Below are positions 1 to 7,203 of a DNA stretch of 10,442 nucleotides, piece after piece. The position numbers and the translations under genes were made by a program. The notes beneath the pieces are model-generated. The model searched no databases, had not been told where the DNA came from, and worked only from the letters and a program-made list of their open reading frames with translations. The DNA is from Chitinophaga pinensis. Lineage in GTDB: Bacteria > Bacteroidota > Bacteroidia > M30B66. How positions within the stretch are numbered: the first letter of the stretch is position 1; each line of letters starts with the position of its first letter. The stretch is from NCBI GenBank assembly GCA_943333015.1, contig CALQRR010000024.1:1-10442 (forward strand), in the 5' to 3' direction.

Positions 1-1
1 G

Positions 2-730
2 TCCTATGTGCAGGATATTTTAGGGCCGATGTGTTTTGATTATGGCTTTGGTCCTTTCCGCTGGGTATGCTGTTCGGGCGAGGCGGCTGATTTGGAAACG
101 ACCGATCGGTTGGCAGCAGAAGTGCTGGACGAGTTGATACAGGATGCTCCGGAAGATATTCGCGGACAGATTCAGGACAACCTCAACTGGATTCGTTCCG
201 CGAAGCAGAATCAGCTTGTGGTTGGTTCGCAGGCACGTATTCTCTATGCCGATTCGGAAGGCCGGATTAGGATTGCGCAGCGGTTTAATACAGCCATTGC
301 CTCAGGAGAACTAAGCGGTCCGATCGTTTTAGGGCGCGATCATCACGATGTTTCGGGAACGGATTCGCCTTACCGTGAAACATCTAACATTTATGATGGA
401 AGTCGCTTTACAGCCGATATGGCCGTTCAGAATTTTGCCGGCGATGCCTTTCGCGGTGCTACGTGGATTTCGCTGCACAACGGCGGTGGCGTGGGCTGGG
501 GCGAGGTGATCAACGGTGGTTTTGGGATGGTGATTGATGGCTCGGACGATAGCGCAAGACGTATCAAATCGATGCTGCATTGGGATGTAAACAATGGCGT
601 TGCTCGTCGCGCCTGGGCCAGAAACAAGGAAGCCGTTACGGCCATCAAACGTGCCATGGAACTCGAGCCCAAGCTTCGGGTGACTGTTGCCAACGACGTG
701 GACGATAATCTGATTGATTCAATTCAATAA
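2..730 (+). CDS. hutU: Urocanate hydratase, C-terminal part (5' end outside window)
   Basis: Urocanate hydratase (urocanase) converts urocanate to 4-imidazolone-5-propanoate with tightly bound NAD+, the second step of cytosolic histidine degradation. The frame is already open at base 2 (S-Y-V-Q-D-I-L-G-P), so the gene begins upstream and the GTG at position 8 is an internal Val codon. Visible family signatures are FGPFRWVCCSG near the start, VVGSQARILY, the RDHHDVSGTDSPYRETSNIYDGS block, the glycine-rich HNGGGVGWGEVINGGFGM segment and WDVNNGVARR. This is the long type shared by Bacteroidota and mammals rather than the roughly 560-residue Pseudomonas/Bacillus type, which has a different sequence in the RDH block. 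About 242 residues are present, roughly the last third. The stop is followed 28 bp later by a strong hairpin terminator, so this is probably the last gene of its transcript. Identification is secure; the missing part cannot be judged. Confidence 0.96.
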   Translation, partial: SYVQDILGPMCFDYGFGPFRWVCCSGEAADLETTDRLAAEVLDELIQDAPEDIRGQIQDNLNWIRSAKQNQLVVGSQARILYADSEGRIRIAQRFNTAIASGELSGPIVLGRDHHDVSGTDSPYRETSNIYDGSRFTADMAVQNFAGDAFRGATWISLHNGGGVGWGEVINGGFGMVIDGSDDSARRIKSMLHWDVNNGVARRAWARNKEAVTAIKRAMELEPKLRVTVANDVDDNLIDSIQ

Positions 731-757
731 AAGGGAATTACATTATTCATGCATGTG

Positions 758-810
758 AAATAACCTTGCAAATTGGAAATCTAATCTCCAGTTTGCAAGG
801 TTATTTATTT
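758..810 (+). terminator. Strong intrinsic terminator hairpin after hutU
   Basis: The arms at 758-777 and 787-806 are complementary over 20 bp with a single G-T wobble, around a 9-nt loop (778-786). The stem core is CCTTGCAAA paired with TTTGCAAGG. The outer six pairs are AAATAA with TTATTT, so the transcript runs straight into a T-rich tail (TTATTTATTTC). This fits termination of hutU transcription. The opposite strand also has a T-rich run (TTATTTC) after its stem, so the hairpin may also stop transcripts from the convergent hydrolase gene that ends at 1011. Confidence 0.85.
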
Positions 811-1010
811 CAGATACAATCGGATCAATGCTTTTCTGGAGATCGAAGCTCCGTAGTTGCTCCGTAAAATTTCTGGTGTTGAGATGCGCGTTCGTTAATA
901 CGCACGTCTCAGTAATTCTCGCTGCCGCGCCAGCGATTGCAGCCATTACCGCTTTGCAGCCCTTGGCGGAAAAGCAGTAGAGGCGGAAAGCGCGGTTCAG
1001 GCGCCCAACA
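807..1010. other. Gene-poor stretch between convergent genes, open frames on both strands
   Basis: No recognisable gene lies here. On the minus strand a frame is open from about 1021 to a stop at 743 (first ATG at 946, 67 codons), but it reads straight through the hutU terminator hairpin. On the plus strand a 50-codon frame runs 828-980 and ends with a hydrophobic Ala-rich stretch. Neither resembles a family I know. Small structures are present: an inverted repeat TCGCTG/CAGCGA at 919-924 and 931-936, and a direct repeat GGCGGAAA at 965-972 and 982-989. The stretch from about 885 to 1010 is more GC-rich than normal intergenic DNA nearby. It could be a decayed gene, a multi-copy intergenic element or a small unannotated gene. 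Confidence 0.4.
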
Positions 1011-1976
1011 TTAGCGCAGCTTTAAGAGCTGTCCTGCTTTGGGTTCGGTTCCGGAAGGCAGTTGATTGAGGTGATATAAGCGACTGAGTTTGATGGCGTG
1101 TTCCTGGGAGATGTTGCGCATTTTATCGCCGGGTTTTACGGTATGGCTGTCGGTAAAGGCTTTACGGCGTTTGGGCTGGATGTACAAAATATCGCCCGCC
1201 TGAAGTTTGGACGTATTGGATAAGTCGTTGTATTTGGGCAATTGCCAGCGCAAAAGGGCGAGTTCGCGGGTGATAGATTCAAATGTATCGCCTTCTTTCA
1301 CGGTGATGTATTGCACCCGGTTACGAACCATGATGGCACGACCGGCCTGCTGCTTTAATTCAAAATCGGCCAGATCGGTGTTGTCCGACTTTCCGCGAGG
1401 TGTGCGCGGCGTTGGAGGAGGCGTTTGCTTTTTATCGCGGGGCTTTCCGGACAATTCACCTGGGGCAGAACTTCCGGGCTTGTCGAACGCATACAGCCGA
1501 TTTTCCTCAATGGTTCGGATGAGCAATTGGGCATATTGCGGATTGGTGGCATATCCAGCTTTTTTCAGTCCGTATGCCCAGCCTTTGTAATCGGTCAGTT
1601 CCAGGGTAAAAAGTTCGGCATACCGGGTGCTGTTTTTTAAAAATTGGGAATGGTCTTCGTAAGAGGCTAGAACCGTTTCGTATTTCCGGAAGCATTCGTC
1701 TTTGGCATCATCGTCCTTGTGAAACGAAGGTCCCGTCCAGTCCTTTTTGCATTTGATGCCGAAGTGATTGTTGGCTTCAGTTGCCAGATCACTGTTGCCG
1801 GCCGAGGATTCGAGCAGTCCTTGCCCCAGTTTTACCGATGCCGGAATGCCATAACGATCCATTTCGGTGATGGCGATGTCTTTGTAAATGGCAATGTATT
1901 CAGTGGCAGATTGCTTGCGTTGGGCAAACAAAAAAGTGGGTAAGAAGAACGTAAAAAGCAGAATCCGGTGAATCAT
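1011..1976 (-). CDS. Secreted GH73 peptidoglycan hydrolase with two LysM domains
   Basis: Predicted to cleave glycan strands of peptidoglycan (endo-beta-N-acetylglucosaminidase, GH73/FlgJ-like fold) after export to the periplasm or cell surface. The chosen ATG at 1976 begins a clear signal peptide (MIHRILLFTFFLPTFLFAQ). The frame is open 44 codons further upstream, but those residues are not signal-like and precede a hydrophobic start. In the 321-residue product, residues about 25-165 form the glucosaminidase domain, with catalytic Glu56 in LLESSAGNS and the NNHFGIKC and GYATNPQYAQ motifs. Residues about 175-200 are a Pro/Arg/Lys-rich linker. Two LysM repeats follow at about 223-267 (YITVKEGDT...GDILYIQ) and 278-320 (HTVKPGDK...AGQLLKL) for binding to peptidoglycan. 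It is transcribed divergently from queA, with 155 bp between starts. The enzyme class is sure; the specific role (cell division, remodelling) is not. Confidence 0.93.
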   Translation of the reverse strand: MIHRILLFTFFLPTFLFAQRKQSATEYIAIYKDIAITEMDRYGIPASVKLGQGLLESSAGNSDLATEANNHFGIKCKKDWTGPSFHKDDDAKDECFRKYETVLASYEDHSQFLKNSTRYAELFTLELTDYKGWAYGLKKAGYATNPQYAQLLIRTIEENRLYAFDKPGSSAPGELSGKPRDKKQTPPPTPRTPRGKSDNTDLADFELKQQAGRAIMVRNRVQYITVKEGDTFESITRELALLRWQLPKYNDLSNTSKLQAGDILYIQPKRRKAFTDSHTVKPGDKMRNISQEHAIKLSRLYHLNQLPSGTEPKAGQLLKLR

Positions 1977-1981
1977 AGGTA

Positions 1982-1989
1982 CAAAGTAA
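1982..1989 (-). promoter_or_regulatory. Putative -7 promoter element of the LysM hydrolase gene
   Basis: Minus-strand TTACTTTG is a 7/8 match to the Bacteroidota -7 element TAnnTTTG and ends only 5 nt before the ATG at 1976. If used, transcription would start at or within a few bases of the start codon. No convincing -33 TTG element is seen at the usual distance, so this rests on the one motif. Confidence 0.35.
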
Positions 1990-2095
1990 GGATGTGATGA
2001 CAGCTTTTTCTCCGCCACAACGTCCGAGTTTTGAACGATGTAACGTGTAAAGACACTACCTGTATATGTTCGGTTCGGCCAATCCCATTTTTTCC

Positions 2096-2103
2096 TACAT
2101 TTG
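2096..2103 (+). promoter_or_regulatory. Putative -7 promoter element of queA
   Basis: TACATTTG is an exact match to the Bacteroidota -7 consensus TAnnTTTG, 28 nt before the queA ATG at 2132. The -33 side is weak: no clear TTG lies 17-23 bp upstream. It would drive the queA-ispD-purD run. No Shine-Dalgarno sequence precedes the start, as is normal in this phylum. Confidence 0.5.
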
Positions 2104-2131
2104 CGCACTTATTTTTTATGTTGCCCAACGT

Positions 2132-3181
2132 ATGAAGTTATCGCAGTTTAAATTCAAACTACCACCGGAACTAATTGCTGAACGCCCGGCAGACAATCGT
2201 GATGAATCGCGTCTGATGGTGCTTAACCGCAAGACCAAGACGATTGAGCATCGTATGTTCAGAGATATTCTGGAGTATTTTGATGATGGCGACACGTTTA
2301 TCATCAACAACACCCGTGTTTTTCCTGCTCGTATGTACGGCAACAAGGAAAAAACCGGTGCTAAAATCGAGGTGTTTCTTTTGCGCGAACTCAACGCCGA
2401 AAGTCGTCTGTGGGATGTGTTGGTAGATCCGGCCCGTAAAATCCGGATTGGTAACAAACTGTATTTTGGGGAAGATGATTCTCTGGTTGCAGAGGTGATC
2501 GACAATACAACATCGCGCGGTAGAACGCTGCGTTTCTTGTTTGACGGTCCACACGAAGAATTTAAAAAGGTGCTTTATTCATTGGGAGAAACACCGATCC
2601 CGAAATACATCAACCGCACACCGGATGAAGATGACGCGGTGCGTTATCAAACGGTATACGCGAAAAATGAAGGTGCTGTAGCCGCTCCAACTGCGGGACT
2701 TCACTTTAGCCGTGAGCTGATGAAGCGCATGGAGCTTAAAGGAATCAACTTTGCCGAGGTAACCTTGCATGTTGGATTAGGAAGTTTCCGTACAGTGGAA
2801 GTGGAAGATTTGAGCAAGCACAAAATGGACAGCGAAGAAATGTACATCACCCCGGAAGCGGCGGAGATTGTCAATAAATCGAAAGCTGAAAAACATCGGA
2901 TTGTGGCTGTTGGAACTACAACAATGCGTGCGATTGAAAGCTCTGTGTCGACCGAAGGTTATTTGAAAGAATACAGCGGTTGGACCAACAAGTTCATCTT
3001 TCCACCGTATGATTTTCGTGTGGCCAATGCGCTAGTGACCAATTTTCACATGCCAATGAGCACCCTGATGATCATGGTTTCTGCTTTTGCAGGACATGAT
3101 TTTCTAATGGAAGCATACAAGGAAGCCGTGAAGGAGAATTACCGTTTCTTCACATACGGTGATGCGATGTTAATCATCTAA
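2132..3181 (+). CDS. queA: tRNA preQ1(34) S-adenosylmethionine ribosyltransferase-isomerase
   Basis: QueA transfers and isomerises the ribosyl part of S-adenosylmethionine onto preQ1 at tRNA wobble position 34, giving epoxyqueuosine, the penultimate step of queuosine modification. The product is 349 residues, the normal family length, when started at the ATG at 2132 ([20 protein letters not shown]). The open frame extends 22 codons upstream, but those residues are not family-like and would cover the putative promoter. Signatures are [10 protein letters not shown] (59-67), [14 protein letters not shown] (180-193), TLHVGLGSF (211-219), [11 protein letters not shown] (260-270), [19 protein letters not shown] (303-321) and the terminal [12 protein letters not shown] (337-348). 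ispD starts 4 bp after the stop, so the two are almost certainly co-transcribed although they belong to different pathways. No sign of damage. Confidence 0.97.
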   Translation: MKLSQFKFKLPPELIAERPADNRDESRLMVLNRKTKTIEHRMFRDILEYFDDGDTFIINNTRVFPARMYGNKEKTGAKIEVFLLRELNAESRLWDVLVDPARKIRIGNKLYFGEDDSLVAEVIDNTTSRGRTLRFLFDGPHEEFKKVLYSLGETPIPKYINRTPDEDDAVRYQTVYAKNEGAVAAPTAGLHFSRELMKRMELKGINFAEVTLHVGLGSFRTVEVEDLSKHKMDSEEMYITPEAAEIVNKSKAEKHRIVAVGTTTMRAIESSVSTEGYLKEYSGWTNKFIFPPYDFRVANALVTNFHMPMSTLMIMVSAFAGHDFLMEAYKEAVKENYRFFTYGDAMLII

Positions 3182-3185
3182 ACCC

Positions 3186-3857
3186 ATGCAACACCACGTC
3201 ATTATCGTGGCAGGAGGAAGCGGAGCGCGCATGCAAACCGCCGTTCCCAAGCAGTTTTTACTGTTGAATGGGCTTCCTGTGCTCATGCATACCATTGCTA
3301 AATTTTATTCGGCTTTGCCGGATGCACCACTCATTCTGGTCCTTCCACAAGAACACCTTCTTTTATGGGAAGACCTTCGGGTGGAGCATGCTTTTCATAT
3401 ACCTCATCGGGTGGTGGAAGGTGGTCAAACACGTTTTCACTCGGTCAAAAACGGTCTCGCATACGTGCAGGAAGGTTGGGTTGCGGTGCATGATGGCGTG
3501 CGTCCGCTGGTAAGCAGCGAAACTATTTTGCGAAGTTTTGAAGCGGCACAAAAAACCGGCGCTGCAGTTCCGGTACTCTTGGTGAATGAATCTACCCGGG
3601 AAGTTCTTCCAGATGGTAACAATGCGGCTTTAAATCGAACCGCCCTTCGCACAGTGCAAACGCCTCAATGTTTCGATGCTTTGAAACTCAAACAGGCATT
3701 TGAACAGGAATACAGCAGTTTGTTTACCGACGATGCCTCAGTGATGGAAGCTGCGGGATTCCGCATTACACTGGTGGAAGGAAATGCAGAAAACATCAAA
3801 ATAACCCGACCCGTTGACCTGTTATTAGCAGAATTGCTGCTGAAGAATCTGGAGTAA
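3186..3857 (+). CDS. ispD: 2-C-methyl-D-erythritol 4-phosphate cytidylyltransferase
   Basis: IspD joins CTP and 2-C-methyl-D-erythritol 4-phosphate to form CDP-ME, the third step of the MEP (non-mevalonate) isoprenoid pathway, in the cytosol. The 223-residue product is of normal length. The nucleotide-binding N-terminus is VAGGSGARM (8-16), followed by PKQF (21-24), then QTRFHSVKNGL (81-91), VHDGVRPLV (101-109), RTVQTPQCF (155-163), TDDASVMEAAG (181-191) and the C-terminal EGNAENIKITRPVDL (198-212). These cover the CTP-binding and substrate-binding signatures of the family. The ATG lies 4 bp after the queA stop, with no promoter between them, which indicates an operon. purD follows after 48 bp. 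Its presence suggests that isoprenoids are made by the MEP rather than the mevalonate route. Confidence 0.96.
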   Translation: MQHHVIIVAGGSGARMQTAVPKQFLLLNGLPVLMHTIAKFYSALPDAPLILVLPQEHLLLWEDLRVEHAFHIPHRVVEGGQTRFHSVKNGLAYVQEGWVAVHDGVRPLVSSETILRSFEAAQKTGAAVPVLLVNESTREVLPDGNNAALNRTALRTVQTPQCFDALKLKQAFEQEYSSLFTDDASVMEAAGFRITLVEGNAENIKITRPVDLLLAELLLKNLE

Positions 3858-3893
3858 GGGATAGATTTCTGCGGGATTCTGACAAAAAATCAC

Positions 3894-3901
3894 GGACTTT
3901 G
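3894..3901 (+). promoter_or_regulatory. Possible -7 promoter element directly before purD
   Basis: GGACTTTG shares the ACTTTG core with other putative -7 elements in the window but lacks the leading TA, and it ends 4 nt before the purD ATG. It would allow purD to be transcribed separately from ispD, with an mRNA starting at or near the start codon. Weak on its own; noted because the same spacing recurs at two other genes here. Confidence 0.25.
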
Positions 3902-3905
3902 CACC

Positions 3906-5180
3906 ATGAATATTCTCCTGCTTGGCTCCGGTGGCCGCGAACATGCTCTTGCTTGGAAAATAGCACAAAGTCCACGCCTTGATTCACTTTTTATTGCTCC
4001 TGGAAATGCAGGTACAGCGGCTCATGGAACTAATGTGAACCTTGATTTACGCGACTTTCCAGCCATCATCGATTTTGTACTGAAGCATGCTATCAACATG
4101 GTCGTTGTGGGGCCAGAGGAACCGCTCGTCCGTGGAATTGTGGATGTATTTGCTGCCACTGAAGCCGTTGCTCACATTCCGGTTATTGGGCCAACAGCCG
4201 CGGGTGCTCAACTGGAAGGAAGTAAGGATTTCTCCAAGGCATTTATGGAGCGTCATGCCATTCCAACTGCACGGTACAAAAGTTTTACGCCTGCTACACT
4301 CGAGGAGGGACAAGCTTATCTCCGCACGTTTCAGGCGCCGTATGTGTTAAAAGCATCCGGACTGGCTGCAGGTAAAGGTGTTGTGATTCCGGAGACGCTG
4401 GAAAAAGCGGAACAGGAGCTCGAGGAAATGCTGGGCGGTAAATTTGGTGCTGCCGGCAATGTGGTGGTCATTGAAGAGTTTATGAAGGGCATCGAATGTT
4501 CGGTGTTTGTGCTTTCCGACTCAGAACATTATCTGATTCTGCCCGAAGCCAAGGATTACAAGCGCATTGGTGAACACGACACCGGTCTGAACACCGGAGG
4601 GATGGGAGCTGTTTCGCCGGTGCCTTTTTGTACGCCGGATTTCATGGAGAAAATCCGCACACGCATCATCGATCCTACCATTCGGGGTCTGCGTCAGGAA
4701 GGGATTCGGTACAAAGGATTCATCTTCATTGGTATTATGAATGTAGATGGCAACCCGATGGTGGTCGAATACAACTGCCGGATGGGTGATCCGGAAACAG
4801 AAGTGGTCATTCCAAGGATTGAAAATGATTTGCTCGATTTACTAGAAGCTACAGCACTCGGCCGATTGGATGAACAAACACTCGGAATAAGCCCTTTAAC
4901 TGCTGTTACGGTGGTTACGGTTTCAGGTGGGTATCCGGGAGCGTATCAAAAAGGCAAAGTCATACACGGGCTGGAGGAGTTGAAAAACGAATTGGTTTTC
5001 CATGCGGGCACACACTTTCAGGACGAAAAAGTTCTGAGTAACGGCGGGCGGGTGTTGGCATTCACCTCCATGGCCGATTCATTGCCAGAAGCCATCTCAA
5101 GGTCCTATCGTTCCATCGACAGGATTTGCTACGACGGCATTTATTTCCGCCGGGATATTGGGAAAGATCTTTCAAGCTAA
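3906..5180 (+). CDS. purD: Phosphoribosylamine-glycine ligase (GAR synthetase)
   Basis: PurD joins 5-phosphoribosylamine and glycine, using ATP, to give glycinamide ribonucleotide, the second step of de novo purine synthesis. The 424-residue product has the standard length and full ATP-grasp layout: N-terminal MNILLLGSGGREHALAWKI (1-19), GPEEPLV (69-75), IGPTAAGAQLEGSKDF (94-109), the ATP-binding loop LKASGLAAGKGV (148-159), AKDYKRIGEHDTGLNTGGMG (215-234), EYNCRMGDPETE (288-299) and the C-terminal YPGAYQKG and NGGRVLA (379-385) segments. It follows ispD by 48 bp and may be read through from queA-ispD or have its own promoter just before the ATG. Its stop codon overlaps that of the convergent peptidase gene by 4 bp (5177-5180). 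Annotation is secure. Confidence 0.97.
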   Translation: MNILLLGSGGREHALAWKIAQSPRLDSLFIAPGNAGTAAHGTNVNLDLRDFPAIIDFVLKHAINMVVVGPEEPLVRGIVDVFAATEAVAHIPVIGPTAAGAQLEGSKDFSKAFMERHAIPTARYKSFTPATLEEGQAYLRTFQAPYVLKASGLAAGKGVVIPETLEKAEQELEEMLGGKFGAAGNVVVIEEFMKGIECSVFVLSDSEHYLILPEAKDYKRIGEHDTGLNTGGMGAVSPVPFCTPDFMEKIRTRIIDPTIRGLRQEGIRYKGFIFIGIMNVDGNPMVVEYNCRMGDPETEVVIPRIENDLLDLLEATALGRLDEQTLGISPLTAVTVVTVSGGYPGAYQKGKVIHGLEELKNELVFHAGTHFQDEKVLSNGGRVLAFTSMADSLPEAISRSYRSIDRICYDGIYFRRDIGKDLSS

Positions 5181-6028
5181 ACTGAAGCCGGGAGTTTCAT
5201 CGCTTCATAACTTCTCTTAATACGGTATTTGTCCATCCGGCGCGCCATGTCCTGTCGGAGGATTTGACACATCGCTTTGTATAAAACCGGAAGTTTCTCC
5301 CTGAATTCGATGGGAGCCTCAAAGAAATGCTCTACACATACGGCCCAGAATTCGTGCATGTTAGAACCGGCATATTTGCGTAAAAATGGATGCTGGGTGT
5401 TGCGCTTCATTTCTTCAAAAACGGGAAGGGCAATGATCGACCAGCGGTCAAATCCATACAACATCCGCCGGTGGCCAAAGTAATCGAGGTACAGGGCATG
5501 CGCCATTTCGTGCAATCCCAGATTGAGCCGGTCGGTTGGATTGGAATATCCTTCCTGATAATGCGGCCAGGAAATTAGGACAACACCGGTGTGAAAAACC
5601 GTCATGCCTTTCACATCCTTTTCGAACAGCTTGGAATAAAAGGCATCCGGGAATAATACAATCCGGTCGAAACGTGGAAAATAGAACCGTTCAATCCCCA
5701 ATGTGAGCTGCGCCATGGTCGCCCCAACCTGCAAAATCATCCGATCATTTACCTCGAGGCCATCACGCCCGGTAAACCATTTATCTCCCAATATCTTTCT
5801 TAAGCGAACACGGAAAACGGCCTGTTCAGAGCTAACTAGCAGATGATAGTAGGCAAATGTTTCGAGCAGGATTGCATGTAACTCAGGATCTGAAGGCATC
5901 TGTGAAAGCTGCACAAAACCTTCATAATCCTCATCCAAATAGGGTGATGCAGTCTCTGTATCCTTCGCATCAAACAGCTGAAACAGGAAATAACACGCAA
6001 GCAGGGTAAACAAAACCAGTGCGCCCAT
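5177..6028 (-). CDS. MtfA-like zinc metallopeptidase, membrane-anchored (M90-type)
   Basis: Resembles the MtfA/M90 zinc peptidase family. In E. coli, MtfA binds the sugar-response repressor Mlc; the substrate in Bacteroidota is unknown. In the 283-residue product the zinc motif HEMAH (173-177) sits in LNLGLHEMAHALYLDYFG. The downstream Glu-bearing segment HEFWAVCVEHFFEAP (225-239, Glu226/Glu233) is the family's second signature and should supply the third zinc ligand. The gluzincin-type active site therefore looks intact. Residues about 3-20 are hydrophobic and likely form an N-terminal membrane anchor with the catalytic domain on one side; topology cannot be told from the sequence. The gene begins 18 bp after the desaturase stop with no promoter visible, so the two are probably co-transcribed. 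Its stop overlaps that of purD on the other strand. The mtfA symbol is withheld because orthology is not shown. Confidence 0.88.
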   Translation of the reverse strand: MGALVLFTLLACYFLFQLFDAKDTETASPYLDEDYEGFVQLSQMPSDPELHAILLETFAYYHLLVSSEQAVFRVRLRKILGDKWFTGRDGLEVNDRMILQVGATMAQLTLGIERFYFPRFDRIVLFPDAFYSKLFEKDVKGMTVFHTGVVLISWPHYQEGYSNPTDRLNLGLHEMAHALYLDYFGHRRMLYGFDRWSIIALPVFEEMKRNTQHPFLRKYAGSNMHEFWAVCVEHFFEAPIEFREKLPVLYKAMCQILRQDMARRMDKYRIKRSYEAMKLPASV

Positions 6029-6046
6029 TTCTAAGAAAAGAAATCC

Positions 6047-7159
6047 TTAAGCAGCTACTGCAGCGGAGGTGATTCTCGGAGATTCTTCCTGTCCAAATTT
6101 ACGCATCGTGCGCACATGACTGCCAATGGCGGTAAGCATGCTTGGGATGGTATTGTACGGAACGCCGTATTCTTTGCAAACGCGCTGTACAATAGGACTC
6201 AAAGCTGGATAATGCACATGACTGATTTTCGGATAAAGGTGATGTTCTACCTGAAAGTTCAGCCCGCCAACATACCAAGAAACAAGTTTGTTGTCCATGG
6301 CAAAATTAGCGGTCGTTCTCATTTGGTGAACTGCCCAAGAATCCTCAATCGTCATGCGAACATCTTGTTCCTGCGTGGCGTCGGTGAATTCCGTTAGCTC
6401 TATAACATGTGCTAATTGAAACACAAGTGAAAGTGTAATTCCAACAACCGCACATGTAAACAAATAGCCGATAATAAACTTGCTGAAGCCTACCATTAAG
6501 ATTGGTAGTGTGATATAAAAAATGACATACATTGATTTGGAGAACCAAAAAAGCACATGTTCCTGCATCGGAATTTTATTGATCGGCGTAGTATGGATGC
6601 TGCGCTTGAAGTATTTTTCGAAATCAGTATAAAGGGCCCAGAGAATATAGGAGATACCGTAAAAGAAAAACATGTAATAATGCTGGTACTTGTGCACCGG
6701 CTTGAATGTTTGGGAATAGCAATGACGCAGAACCGGTGATTTGGCAATATCATCGTCCAAACCATCAATGTTGGTGTAGGTATGATGCACAATGTTGTGC
6801 TTCATTTTCCAGATGAATGCATTGGCACCGAGGGCATTCATCGTTAAACCCATGATGTAATTGATGCGCTTGCTTTCAGAAAAGCTACCGTGATTGGCAT
6901 CGTGCATTACATTAAAACCAATGGAAGCAATGCAAAGCCCGAGCACGGCACAGATGGCCAGCGCTAAAACAGCGGGCATCGATACGGTAATCAGGGAAAT
7001 ATAGGAAGCAAGGGCAAGGGGAATGAGAATCCAGCTTTTAATGTACAATCTCCAGTCTCCTGTTTGTTTCAGATTGTTGCTTGTGAAATACTGTTTAACT
7101 TCAGCGTTCAGCGTTTCAGAGAACGAGTTGTTCTTATTATTGAAGACTACTTTTTTCAA
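6047..7159 (-). CDS. Membrane fatty acid desaturase (acyl-lipid/acyl-CoA type, front-end-like)
   Basis: Integral-membrane di-iron desaturase that puts a double bond into fatty acyl chains, probably to tune membrane fluidity. The 370-residue product carries all three histidine boxes: HDANH (86-90), HNIVHH (121-126) and QVEHH (303-307, in GGLNFQVEHHLYPKISHVHY). The glutamine in box three is typical of the delta-5/delta-6 'linoleoyl-CoA desaturase'-like group, but no cytochrome b5 domain is fused. Hydrophobic segments lie near 43-62, 64-83, 160-178, 207-225 and 228-250. The start is uncertain. The N-terminus KKVVFNNKNNSF is typical of homologues, and the codon before it is TTG (7159-7157). No in-frame ATG exists before an upstream stop at 7234-7232, so TTG is the best choice. 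It leads a probable two-gene unit with the MtfA-like peptidase. Exact regioselectivity and substrate are unknown. Confidence 0.93.
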   Translation of the reverse strand: MKKVVFNNKNNSFSETLNAEVKQYFTSNNLKQTGDWRLYIKSWILIPLALASYISLITVSMPAVLALAICAVLGLCIASIGFNVMHDANHGSFSESKRINYIMGLTMNALGANAFIWKMKHNIVHHTYTNIDGLDDDIAKSPVLRHCYSQTFKPVHKYQHYYMFFFYGISYILWALYTDFEKYFKRSIHTTPINKIPMQEHVLFWFSKSMYVIFYITLPILMVGFSKFIIGYLFTCAVVGITLSLVFQLAHVIELTEFTDATQEQDVRMTIEDSWAVHQMRTTANFAMDNKLVSWYVGGLNFQVEHHLYPKISHVHYPALSPIVQRVCKEYGVPYNTIPSMLTAIGSHVRTMRKFGQEESPRITSAAVAA

Positions 7160-7184
7160 AGGATCAGGGATTTTTCTTGGCAGA

Positions 7185-7203
7185 TTGCCGAAAGTTACGG
7201 CAA
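7185..7203 (-). promoter_or_regulatory. Inverted repeat around a putative -7 element of the desaturase gene
   Basis: On the minus strand TTGCCG (7203-7198) and CGGCAA (7190-7185) are perfect inverted copies separated by 7 nt, TAACTTT. With the following C this spacer forms TAACTTTC, one base off the TAnnTTTG -7 consensus. A transcript starting about 6 nt later would have a leader of some 25 nt before the TTG start. A repressor bound across the arms would cover the promoter. The -33 element is not convincing. The alternative is a small hairpin in coding DNA if the gene starts further upstream. Confidence 0.35.

Noticed and set aside
743..946. 67-codon minus-strand frame as a gene
   Set aside because: It reads through both arms of the hutU terminator hairpin and resembles no known protein. 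Kept only as part of the unexplained region.
828..980. 50-codon plus-strand frame ending in AAAPAIAAITALQPLAEKQ
   Set aside because: It overlaps the equally open minus frame, has no promoter or start context and no recognised homology. Open frames of this size are expected by chance in GC-richer DNA.
1001..1007. GCCCAAC as an integron attC core site
   Set aside because: The seven-base consensus is short and degenerate. No paired GTTRRRY core or attC-like imperfect palindrome was found at the right distance, and there is no integrase or cassette context.
1207..1943. Several plus-strand frames of 70-130 codons inside the hydrolase gene, and similar frames opposite queA, ispD, purD and the desaturase
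   Set aside because: They are antisense or off-frame shadows of clearly identified genes, with no family resemblance.
1977..2108. Longer hydrolase start at 2108
   Set aside because: It would put 44 charged and mixed residues before an otherwise perfect signal peptide, and would overlap the putative queA promoter element.
2066..2131. Longer queA start at ATG 2066
   Set aside because: The extra 22 residues are unlike the QueA N-terminus and would cover the TACATTTG promoter match; ATG 2132 gives the family's usual length and start.
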